Shown piece by piece: positions 47,801-56,480 of a stretch of 64,000 bases of DNA. Positions within the stretch are counted from its first letter, which is position 1, and every line of letters starts with the position of its first letter. The notes beneath the pieces were generated by a model. The model was not told the origin of the DNA. It saw only the letters and a program-made list of their open reading frames with translations, and did not search any database. The stretch is from Mytilus trossulus (lineage: Eukaryota; Mollusca; Bivalvia; Mytilida; Mytilidae): the NCBI RefSeq assembly GCF_036588685.1, contig NC_086374.1:94067059-94131058 (forward strand). Direction: 5' to 3'. A program made the translations under genes and the position numbers.

Positions 47801-50800
47801 TTTAGAAATGTTGGACATTTCCGTGGCAATGCATTCAGTAAAATTCCAGTTAGAGTTCGAACAAGATATTTATTCAAAGAAGAACATGGAAAAACTACAT
47901 TGATGGAAGAAAACAGATTAGACAGTCAATCAGTGAACATTTTTAAACCAAACAAATTTGATTTGGGAGCATTAAAACAAAATACACAGGTGAGAAATGT
48001 AATTTGTTGTGATTACTTCATACTTGTGGTGTTTTCTCACAAAAGTTGGGATAACTTTATAATATTAATATATTGTTGTTTTTCAAATTTGAACAGCTTT
48101 CTTAGAGGGACTTACAGTGATTCTTAATGAAAAGAAACAGAAAAAAAAGTAAAAAAAGTAAAGTAATACTCATGTTGAGAATCAAGAAAGTTATATAAAT
48201 GTGTATCCAACTGACTGAGTCTAGTCTAAAGAGTTTTGCTGAAACTTTTATTGAATGAAAGTAAATTGGTCCAAATGTGTTTGCACATGTGCTAAGCAAT
48301 ATAAATTTCTTTCACATTAATTTTCACATTTAAAAAAAATGAGATTGTCAAATACCCTGAATATTTTTTGATTCCCACGCAATACACCTTATCGCTATTT
48401 ATCCGCCATTGCTGGATTTCACACAGGTTCCCGTAAAATGTTGACGTCATAAAACAAAATATCTGACGCCACAATGGAAAAGTGATTGTTGTTGACGTCA
48501 AAAGTTCAAGCGGCAGGGTCAGCCGGGAATAGCGATAAGGTGTATAAAAGTCATGAAATAAATATATAAATCTGTAAAGTTATTGAATAGAGGGAAATAT
48601 TCATTATGAGTGTATTGTTTGCATAATTACCAATAAAAATAAAACTGTAAAAATATTTCCATTGTCTAAATTTGATTATTTTGGAAAATAGTCAAGAGTA
48701 AAAAAACCACCAAAAAAACAAAACAAGGGATTTTACCTGAGAAATCAAACAATTTTATAAATGCCAAGAAATAATGGCAACACTCCTTTTGCGCCAATTA
48801 CTGTTTTTAAGGGATTTCATTTGCGCCAAATTTTATTTTCCAAATGTATCAACTGCGCCAATATTTGGAACTAATTTGCGCCAATTTACCTGTACACGTA
48901 TCTTTCATAAATAGTAATGATTTAAAATATATTTATTCTTTTTGGCTTAAAAAAATTTCAATGCATTTGTTCGAAGATATTTCACAATGAAGATTAGCAT
49001 CTGGAGAGAAATGACTTCAAATTCATTAGACAGTCAATGTACAGAGAGAGGATAAAACTTATTGCTTTGCACATATATTTAATAAAGATATATCAATAGA
49101 GAAGAAGAAATGAGCTTTAGCTGGATATGTTATAGCCATATATGTTGATGACACAGTGCTTTGTTCCCACCATTCGTATGGCCTATATTATTATTAGGAA
49201 TTATTATGAACTGTTTCATGCACTTCAACCTTCAATGTTTGTGTTTTTGGTCAATTGAGTTGAGTTACAAGCTACAGTGTACTACATACATTTCAAAATT
49301 GGGAGTACCCATGCAGCAGCAGTAAGAAGAAGATATGTTTTTCAGAAAAGGAAACATTTGACGTGTAAACTGCTGGTTCCAAGTCCAAATAAAGGATAAT
49401 AGGAAAGTCATTTTCTTCTGTTTGGCGCAATCATTTGTTTAATTTTTGGGGCAAATGATACCATCTAATTTTAAAACATGTGGCGCAAATGTAGCATTTG
49501 AGAAAAAAAGTTGTGGCGCAAAAGGACATATTTTTGGCGCAAACGGATTTCTCCTGAAATAATGTACTTTATAGTAATAATTTATTATACATGTTATAAG
49601 TAATAAGCTATCTTGTATATTTCCATTGCAGCTATCAGAAGGAATAAATTTATTATGGAATAATGTGAAATTAACAGAATATGATATTAGACTCCAATAC
49701 TTCATAGCATCTACTTTAAAAGAAATGTTGTCCAATATGTTTCCACATTGTAATGCTTCCTTATTTGGATCTTGTGTAAATGGTTTCGGAAATACAGGCT
49801 GTGATTTAGATATTAATTTAGACTTGAAACAGAAGTCAGCTGACAATGTAAGTAAACAACTAATAATATAAATCAACTTATTTTTTGTGTATTCTTTATT
49901 TCACGGCTAGCCCTTTCTAGCCCATTTCCCAGCAGTTTAATATTTGGATTCAAAGATTTACTACATTTATTTGAAAAAGGGAAGATAAAAATTACATACT
50001 TGCGTTAATTTTCCACTTGTAATAATTATTTTTTTCACCTTCAGTTATTTTTTTTAGAGAATCGAGAGGCTATTTGCATCAATTTTTGGTAGATATTTTC
50101 AGAATTTGCCCCTGCCAAAGCAGACTCTCTTCATTAAGAATGTTTTGACACAATCATACATTGTTCATAACATATAAAAGGAATTTGTGTACCCTGTTTG
50201 TTAAACTGAGAGGATGTTTACAGAAAATGTAACAACAATGTCTTTTTCATGATCAAATATGGAAAAACACAACTGCTTTGCCAGTGTTAGTGGTTTTCAT
50301 GTTTACCTCAATACCAATTCACGCAAGCACTAAACTATGGTTGGGAAATCCTCATCAATTGTCATACAGAAAAACTATAGAAGTTAGAACTTAAGAAAAG
50401 TGTTTATAATAAAATTGAGAATGGAAATGGGGAATGGGACAAAGAGACGACAACCTGACCAAAGTCAAAGAGCAAATAATAGCCATACATGTTTGGTTTA
50501 ATTTTTTTATATACATATGTTTACTTTATTGTAACACTGTGAACCCTGTTTGTAACAGCCTTTTATACTTACTTTCCAAAATCCAATAATAAAAATATAT
50601 TAAGGAATGAGCATATATACATAATAATTGTATCTATTTATATGGGCAATTAATTACTAAGTAAGTTATAAGCTGCCTACCAAAATTATTATCAACAACA
50701 CATTTACGTAACATTACATGTACCTGTATATCATGTATATGTGAAGTACATGTAAAATAATTCCTGTGGTAATGGATTTTATAGATATGGTATTCACTAA

Positions 50801-53800
50801 AATCAAGAAATTTTAAATGAAGCATATTTCATTATTGCACTAGTTCTTTATATCATACAGTCTGAAATCCACACATACATGATTTTTCTAGATATGACAC
50901 AAATGCCATTTATTTTTGATTGTTGTAATTTCAGGAAGAAGCTCATCTATTAAAATTTTTAACTAACCAGCGATTTAACAGTGAACGGGAATGGCAGCAA
51001 CATCTCCTAGATATAATTGGTAATATGGTATGGGTATTCATACCAAGTAGTGGAAAAATTAATAAAATTCTGAATGCAAGGGTTCCTATTGTAAAATTTC
51101 AACATAATAACACCAGCAGAGAATGTGACATCTCACTTAATGGAATGTAAGTATATACAATGAAACGTGTCAAAGTCAATCCTTACTACAATGTACCTAC
51201 CCTCTAGATCTTATAACTGAAAAAAAAGTCCTAAATTTTAGTTGATGGGGCAATAAGTTTGACCCTTGGCTGTCTGTTAGACACATTTACGTACATTCGG
51301 GAATTGGTTTTCGTTAATAAACTTTTAGTTTGCCTCAACTTATACACAATGCCATTTCCACTTGTATTTTTGTCCATCTGATGAGTTGAGCCTTTTTCAA
51401 CTGATTCTTATAGTTCTTTCTTATTTTGTACTGTTATACCACCGACCCAGGTGGGGGGTGGGTTGGGATCCAGCTAACATCTTTAACCCCGCCACATTCT
51501 GTATGTATGTGTCTGTCCCTAGTATTAAGCTTATAATTCAGTGGTTGTCTTATGTTTATGTGTTACATATTTGTTTTTCGTTCATTTTTTGTACATAAAT
51601 TAGGAGGTTAGTTTTCTCTTTGAATTGTTTTACATTGTCATTTCCAGGCCTTTTATAGCTGACTTGGCAATATGGGCTTTGCTCATTGTTGAAGGCTATG
51701 CAGTGACATGTAGTTTTTAATTTCTGTGTCATTTTGGTCTTTTGTGGAGAGTTGTCTCATCAGCAATCATACCACATATTTTTTTATATTATAATCAAAG
51801 AACACAGATCAAGTTTCAATTTTTAATGCATCACTTTTACCATTCTAGAGTTATGCCCCTTTACAAATAGAAAAATTCCAGGAATATTTACTTCTGTTCT
51901 CTAACGTTAGTTTGCCTTAACCAATTGTTATGAAAAACTCAGATCAAGTATAAATTTGGGTGGCATCACTTTACTGGTATACAGTTCTTGAGTTATATCA
52001 CTTTAAATTTTTAAAATGTAAATTATGTTATATGCAAGTAGGTTCATCTGTGTCCCATGTACACATTCCCCATTTATTTTTTAATGTATGATGGTTTCAT
52101 ACTCAATAAGATGATTTATGAATATAACATGCTAGGGAAAAATGATAAATCATAGAAATGCCTCGTTCTTCATCTTGAAAACAAAGATATGCAGACGAAA
52201 CCATTTTCAATTCACAATGCCAAAAAATACAAATGAATACATCTTTAACTTCGTACTTTGTATTGGTCCTTTTTAACTTTTGTAGATTCAAGCGTCTCTG
52301 ATGAGTTTCTTGTAGACAAAACGAGCATCTAAAGCAAATACAAAATATCAATCATGGTATATATGATGAGTTTATCTACTTATAGGAAAGTAACACATTT
52401 TCCCTGAAATAAACTTTTATTCTATTTATAGGAAAGTAATACATTTTCCCTGAAATAAACTTTTATTCTATTTATAGGAAAGTAACACATTTTCCCTGAA
52501 ATAAACTTTTATTCTATTTATAGGTCTGGTGTAAAAATGGCTGAATTGATGTTCACTTTTGGAGAATTATGTCCAGAAATTCGACAGTTAGTAACAGTGA
52601 TTAAACAATGGGCCAGTGCAAAGGGTGTAACAAAAGAGTCTCAGCCTGGCCCATGGATGTCAAACTTTATGCTCATCATGATAACAGCGTTTTATCTGCA
52701 GAACAGAAAACTGTTACCATCTTTTAAACAGATGCAAGAAGTAGCAGGTTTGTTCTTCAATTCTTGACAAAAGATAAAAGATTACAAGTTTTAAGTGATA
52801 TATGCTTTTATGTTAGTGTCAAAGTGTCAAGTTTTTATTTTTTTTCAAAGTTGATATTTGCAAAACCTTTTGATATTTTCTCGTTCTGTTTGCAGTGATA
52901 AAGTATTTTACTTTTAATCGAGTCTTTTCAAGTTATCATGGTTATTGAAGAGACATAAAGGCACAAAAGGAAATTAAAAAAAAAGTATATTTTGAAGAAA
53001 ACACTACATTGAATACAAATGATAGAACAAGAGGATGGGAGGAGAAATGAGATACTGTGGATTCTTTTATTTTTCGTGGGTACCAATTTATGAGATTGTC
53101 GAAATCATATCACTTGACAACTGTATCAAATGTAAAATTAACCTCTTTTAAACTATATGTTTTAAGGAATTATTGCGATAAATATTAATGCATCCAGTTT
53201 AATACATCTTTTATCAGATCTTTACACGTGAAACTTGTGCATTTTTGTCTCACCTTGACAGAGTCAAAAAGCGAGACATAGGTATGCTGTTTCCGGCATC
53301 AGCGACGGCTTCAACAATGTATTAGTTTGTGATTAGCTCAGTTTTATGGGGAACCACTAGTGGTATGTCAATGATAATTGGTATGCAGATGTATTACCAT
53401 TGCAACATCTCATTGCCATGGAGATTATTTGGCTCTGCCCCCTCAGTCATGGTCTATTGACTTTGAAAGGTTTGCTTACTTTACATGTATTAGTTTGTGA
53501 TTAGGTCAGTTTAGGGAGATCCACTTGTGGTACGTCAATGATAATTGGTATGCAGATGTATTACCATTGCCACATCTCATTGCCATGGAGATTTTTTGGC
53601 TCCGTCCCCACAGTCATGGTCCATTGACTTTAAATGGTTTGCTTACTTTACATGTATTACTTTGTGATTAGGTCAGTTTATGGAGATCCACTTGTGGTAC
53701 ATCAATGACAATTGGTATGCAGATGTATTAGCATTGTCACATCTCATTGCCATGGAGATTATTTGGCTCCGCCCCCTCAGTCATGGTCTATTGACTTTGA

Positions 53801-56220
53801 TTTCAACATTTTCATAATCAAAATTACAAAGAGGTGAGACATATCTCTGTGATAACAGTTTATTAAATAAAGAAGACTTTTGCAGACCAGAATTGCATCA
53901 AAAACAAAATAAATTTGTATTTTCATTTTATTTTATATTGCAGTTGAGACAGAACGATACATAGAAGATGGACATGATTATTCCTTTTCTACAAATGTTG
54001 ATCTTTTAAAAAAGAAATACCTATCCCATTTAAGTGTATGTCAAACAAACCTGGAAGGATCTGTTCCCGATGTTGGTAAGCTTTATAAATATTTTGATAT
54101 GAGCGTCACTGATGAGTCTTATGTAGACGAAACTCGCGTCTGGCGCACTAAATTATAATCCTGGTACCTTTGATAACTTTTATCTAATAACAGACCTGTA
54201 TCTCATCTAATGTTACATTTTCAAAAACTATATCATAAAACAACTACATCTGTTTGCAAATAATTTGTTCATAGATTTATATACTATAGGCCATACAATG
54301 TGTATGGTTATGTATTTGTGCAGTTCCATTGTATCACTATGCGTATTCTGGTGTCCTTCAAGATTTTTTCAGGCTCAATTTTGCATGCTCTTACAGATTT
54401 TTTGAAGTTTCCAAAATAAGCACATGAAATGCTTTTATACATTACATTTAAAAATAAAGAGGGATACACGTAAATCAAAGTTAAAAAGTAATAAAAAAAA
54501 ACATGAATGCTATGAACCAGAAAATAATTTTTATTCACCTATTTAACAATTACAACACAAATGTCATCTTTTTATTGTTCTGATAATTATGATAAGCTAC
54601 AATGAACTTTTAAGAATAATTTGAGCTAGAAACATAACCAACTTACTTTATTTTTATGCTTAACAACCAAATTCGGGAAAGCAAATACAGTACATAAAAC
54701 ATTGCACAGCAGTAAAGCCTGGAAGGCACTAAACAAAACAACCTTAGGAAAACTTTTTTAAGGGAATTGTATTTAGTAAACCAACAACACAAAAAAACAA
54801 ACTAAAAGACATCTTGAGATCACCTTAACTCTTTATCTACCACTGACGGATATATACGCGGTAATTAACACCGTTTAGTTCGAAGTGACTGATAAATCTG
54901 CTTGCCTGGTCACCTGTGTATTCGCAGTGACTGAGCTATCTGCTGTAAACAATGCATGCGCAGTCGCGTTGACGGATATTCCCATAAAATATACCACTGT
55001 TAAAACTCTTTAGATTGGACAATACCTAGGGGGAATCCCGAAATGAACCAATCAAATTCGGTTTTACAAATGAGTAAGCTTTCAATTCGTATATTCCTTT
55101 TCATTGAAAGGTAATATGTTTACATTAAAATACATTGTTTTTAACTTGTGTTTTCGTTTGAGAATTGCGATTGAAACAATGGCCGATCATTGGGCTTCAT
55201 TCTTCGAATTGGAGGAAGAAGATGAAGGTTTTAGTGTTTTAAGCAGTCTGATATAGACGAAAGTGAAGTTTGAAGTGTCGGCAGTGATATCAGTTATCTG
55301 AAAATAGCGAAAACGAGGAACTGGAGTTAGATAACGGCATTGGACAAATAATTTGTTTTTCAACATATTTTATTGAATTAATTAGTGAACATAATTGGAT
55401 CAAAATCAGAAATATAAAAATTCAAACAATTGAGAATTAAATACGTTTTTTTATTTTTTATTTCTATACAGTAATTGCTTAATAATTTCATATTTAATTG
55501 CACCCCCGTAAAAAATATCACACTGCAAATTATCTGTGGTAGTTAACCTACAAATCAGCTGCAGTAGCTAACTAATAAGATGTGTGTAGTAGTGAACTGT
55601 ATGATCGCCTGTGGTAGATAAGAAGTTAAGGTGTCTATTAAAAAAGAAAAGTAAACAATATATAATGAGAAAACGACAAGAATTAAACCAACATTTTATA
55701 TTATAATTTTGTATTGTATCTTTCAGGTACTTTACTTCAAGATTTCTTCAAATTCTATTCTGATTTTGACTTTGAGAAATATTCTATATCAGTTGTGGAA
55801 GGAGTTCCTGTGGAGAAGAAAACTTTCAATGCATTAGTCATAGAAAATCCTCTGGATGTTGAACATAACGTTAGCAGGAATGTAAATGTTCAAAGTGTCA
55901 ATAAACTTGTTCAAGAAATACAAGAAGCACATGAAATCATTGGTGGTAGCTCACCGATGCTGTATGATTTGTTGGAAAGGAAAATAAAACATGTCAAATC
56001 AAATTCATTTAGCATTTCATCACTTTTTAAAGACAGTGACGTTACACAAGAAATAGTAAATCAGGATGATGTGGAAGGGATTGACGTTACACAAGTAACA
56101 GTAAATCAGGATGATCTGGAAGGGATTATAGACAATATGCCATCAACAAAGGTGACTTTGCCAACAGAAGCAAGTAGTAAAGATGGACAGTCTAAGGAAG
56201 ACAAAGATTTATTAAGCTAG
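38728..56220 (+). CDS. MTPAP: MTPAP-like mitochondrial poly(A) polymerase, 11 coding exons
   Basis: Eleven exons join in frame into 760 residues (human MTPAP is 582). Residues 1-30 look like a mitochondrial presequence: several Arg, hydrophobic and hydroxyl residues, no acid before D32. Next are a low-complexity linker, an RRM-like domain about 89-175 (VLHIWRV, KTAFVKF), a second RNA-binding-like domain about 215-305, and the nucleotidyltransferase: FGSCVNGFG, catalytic D393 and D395 (GCDLD), third Asp D472 (ECDISL), GPWMSNFMLIM, and FFKFYSDFDF with ENPLDVEHNV. The family adds poly(A) tails to mitochondrial mRNAs in the matrix; that function is inferred from homology. The C-terminus is acidic with a 16-residue tandem repeat. 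Unlike vertebrate MTPAP it carries the extra N-terminal RRM-like domain. Six intron positions match the TUT1-like gene. Exon 1 is the least certain exon. Confidence 0.88.
39140..39573 (+). repeat. About 190-bp tandem repeat, first cluster
   Basis: Successive copies contain GTCAATGATAATTGGTATGC, GATTATTTGGCTCCGCCCCC and ACATGTATTAGTTTGTGATT. The cluster is broken by the TA-flanked element at 39574 and resumes at 42261-42390. A related cluster lies at 53320-53830. Confidence 0.8.
39574..42258. mobile_element. 2.7-kb pogo-like non-autonomous element inserted in a tandem repeat
   Basis: Left end CAGTACAAATGCAGTACTC and right end (complement CAGTACAGTTCAAGAGTACC) are inverted, each flanked by TA. 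The host repeat is cut at GATTA|GGTCAG and continues on the other side. Two diverged copies of a roughly 140-bp segment (AATCGTAAAACGAAAATGCC) occur near 41310 and 41623. No transposase frame. MTPAP-like intron 1. Confidence 0.75.
42533..42646 (+). CDS. MTPAP: MTPAP-like exon 2: polar linker
   Basis: Acceptor TTTATGACAG, donor ACTG|GTATTA, phase 1 on both sides. It encodes a Ser/Asp/Lys-rich linker (PATFVNDSLPDGGKTES...) without a recognisable fold. Confidence 0.75.
42920..43750. repeat. Dispersed repeat with inverted segments, intron 2 of the MTPAP-like gene
   Basis: Starts with TATGCCCCACCTACGATAG and ends with GAGTGGGGCATCC. An inverted pair of about 55 bp (ATTTGAACTTGGAATTATTT) lies at about 43248-43305 and 43510-43576. 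A related sequence in the opposite orientation lies at 4730-4800. Confidence 0.6.
44063..44194 (+). repeat. 33-bp tandem repeat, four copies
   Basis: Four copies of GATACATTCCCCATTTCCAT plus TCTCAATTTGATT at exact 33-bp spacing. This is a local expansion of a repeat whose single copies appear near 5690, 9860, 33530, 42840 and 50420. Confidence 0.9.
44607..44736 (+). CDS. MTPAP: MTPAP-like exon 3: first half of the N-terminal RRM-like domain
   Basis: Acceptor TTTAACAG, donor AAGAT|GTAAGC, phase 2. It encodes VQKVLHIWRVLNNVSKEKL, like RRM strand 1 and helix 1, then a loop ending GKM. Confidence 0.82.
45411..45568 (+). CDS. MTPAP: MTPAP-like exon 4: second half of the N-terminal RRM-like domain
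   Basis: Acceptor ATTTGTAG, donor GCAG|GTAGTG, phase 1. LKTAFVKFDTESQLQEAQ resembles RNP1 and helix 2; IKVLDLS is a final strand. A 15-bp tandem repeat starts about 30 nt inside the next intron. Confidence 0.85.
45601..45690 (+). repeat. 15-bp tandem repeat, six copies
   Basis: Six head-to-tail copies of TAGACTTAATATGTG or its TAGACTTAAAATGTG variant, starting about 32 nt after the exon 4 donor of the MTPAP-like gene. Confidence 0.92.
46127..46344 (+). CDS. MTPAP: MTPAP-like exon 5: linker and start of the RNA-binding-like domain
   Basis: Acceptor ATTTTCAG. It encodes a Lys/Glu-rich linker, then SRSVLIKVKGKSDVSYLLEE, the counterpart of the first strand of the RL domain in MTPAP. The exon end sits in a 31-bp triplication; only the first donor (ACCA|GTAAGT) stays in frame. 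Confidence 0.85.
46318..46410 (+). repeat. 31-bp perfect triplication containing the exon 5 donor
   Basis: Three identical copies of GTCAAGTGTGCATGTTACTC plus AGTACCAGTAA. Each copy includes ACCA|GTAAG, so three candidate 5' splice sites lie 31 nt apart. Confidence 0.95.
46548..46961 (+). repeat. Direct duplication in MTPAP-like intron 5
   Basis: About 98 bp at 46548-46645 recurs with changes at 46863-46961. Both copies contain CACAAAAGGAAAT and AAATTACTTTCTGAAACATA. Confidence 0.8.
47753..47989 (+). CDS. MTPAP: MTPAP-like exon 6: rest of the RNA-binding-like domain
   Basis: Acceptor CATTTAAG, donor ACAG|GTGAGA, phase 0 on both sides. DHLLVEFKDRDCIEKLFRN matches the conserved strand-helix unit of the RL domain (AVVEF in human). 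IPVRVRTRYLFK follows. Confidence 0.9.
48385..48542. mobile_element. 158-bp TA-flanked MITE with two CRE-type TGACGTCA sites
   Basis: Left end CACCTTATCGCTATT and right end AATAGCGATAAGGTG are perfect inverted copies with TA on both sides, a Tc1/mariner-type target. Two TGACGTCA octamers lie inside (near 48442 and 48494). MTPAP-like intron 6. Confidence 0.7.
48785..49545. mobile_element. Element with inverted clusters of TTTGCGCCAA
   Basis: Four copies of TGCGCCAA lie in the left 120 bp and four of TTGGCGCAA or GTGGCGCAA in the right 120 bp, in opposite orientation, as expected for transposase-binding subterminal repeats of a hAT-like non-autonomous element. The exact ends and target duplication are not clear. 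MTPAP-like intron 6. Confidence 0.5.
49632..49847 (+). CDS. MTPAP: MTPAP-like exon 7: catalytic Gly-Ser and Asp-x-Asp motifs
   Basis: Encodes LSEGINLLWNNVKLTEYD, a long helix, then SLFGSCVNGFGNTGCDLDIN with D393 and D395. Acceptor TTGCAG, donor AAT|GTAAGT, phase 0. Confidence 0.95.
50935..51146 (+). CDS. MTPAP: MTPAP-like exon 8: third catalytic aspartate
   Basis: Encodes residues 408-477 including ILNARVPIVKF and SRECDISLNG; D472 is the third Asp. Acceptor ATTTCAG, donor GAAT|GTAAGT, phase 2, the same position and phase as in the TUT1-like gene. Confidence 0.93.
51418..51785 (+). repeat. Dispersed bivalve repeat in MTPAP-like intron 8
   Basis: Contains AACCCCGCCACATTCTGTAT, GGGCTTTGCTCATTGTTGAA and GAGAGTTGTCTCATCAGCAA. 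Related copies: 28370-28690 (plus), 34440-34800 (minus) and 63560-63880 (minus). Confidence 0.75.
52240..52378 (+). repeat. Copy of the TGATGAGTCTT-type dispersed repeat
   Basis: Contains CTTCGTACTTTGTATTGG and TCTCTGATGAGTTTCTTGTA. Other copies: 54102-54182, 56600-56755, 57505-57655, 60140-60320, 60490-60715, 60920-61010 and 62160-62285. Confidence 0.75.
52385..52522 (+). repeat. 46-bp triplication containing the exon 9 acceptor
   Basis: Three nearly identical 46-bp copies (GGAAAGTAACACATTTTCCC through TATTCTATTTATA). Each ends in TTTATAG|G, so several candidate 3' splice sites precede exon 9 at 46-nt spacing. Confidence 0.95.
52524..52747 (+). CDS. MTPAP: MTPAP-like exon 9: central domain
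   Basis: Encodes SGVKMAELMFTFGELCPEIR, a VIKQWA helix and GPWMSNFMLIMITAFYLQ. The acceptor TTTATAG is the last of several near-identical acceptors in a 46-bp triplicated unit. Donor GCAG|GTTTGT, phase 1. Confidence 0.93.
53260..53830 (+). repeat. About 190-bp tandem repeat, second cluster
   Basis: Three copies with GTCAATGATAATTGGTATGC and CATTGCCATGGAGATTATTT, opening with GTCTCACCTTGACAGAGTCA. Same family as at 39140-39573. MTPAP-like intron 9. Confidence 0.85.
53944..54075 (+). CDS. MTPAP: MTPAP-like exon 10
   Basis: Acceptor ATTGCAG, donor GTTG|GTAAGC, phase 1 on both sides. It encodes VETERYIEDGHDYSFSTN, matching the charged loop with a conserved aromatic before the PAP-associated helices. 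A copy of the TGATGAGTCTT repeat begins about 27 nt inside the next intron. Confidence 0.88.
54829..55625. mobile_element. piggyBac-like remnant, TTAA duplication
   Basis: TTAA flanks both ends (54825-54828, 55626-55629). The TIRs read CTCTTTATCTACCAC and CTTCTTATCTACCAC. Inside, an ATG at 55179 opens MADHWASFFELEEEDEGFSV followed by broken frames rich in Asp, Glu and Ser, like the acidic N-terminus of piggyBac transposases. The rest of the transposase is missing. MTPAP-like intron 10. Confidence 0.75.
55727..56220 (+). CDS. MTPAP: MTPAP-like exon 11: PAP-associated domain and acidic tail
   Basis: Acceptor TTTCAG. TLLQDFFKFYSDFDFEKYSI and VIENPLDVEHNVSRNV match the conserved C-terminal helices. 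The acidic tail holds a 16-residue tandem repeat (DVTQxxVNQDDxEGI). Stop TAG at 56218-56220. Confidence 0.93.
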
Positions 56221-56480
56221 CATTCATAATTAAAATCATGTGTTATAATGAATAAGTGTGGACTTTTAATTATTCTATAAAGGATACTACCCATCAAAAA
56301 CAAACAAAATAAAAAGCAAATAACACAGAAAAAACCTATCAAGATACTTTTATTACATGATCCAAAATGACTTTGAAACGGTCAGTGTAATAAGAATTTC
56401 ATAGGTAAAAACATATTTCAAAATGTCTTTTTTTTACAAAATAAAAAAATGATGAGATGCAATTGAGTACATCTATATTG
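56221..56480 (+). terminator. Probable MTPAP-like 3' UTR with AATAAA signals
   Basis: AATAAA-type hexamers occur near 56307 and 56438 after the stop, so the transcript probably ends within about 100 to 250 nt. The cleavage site is inferred only. Confidence 0.4.

Noticed and set aside
55179..55260. MADHWASFFELEEEDEGFSV frame as a host gene
   Set aside because: It lies within TTAA-flanked TIRs and breaks after about 25 codons, so it is a piggyBac-type remnant.
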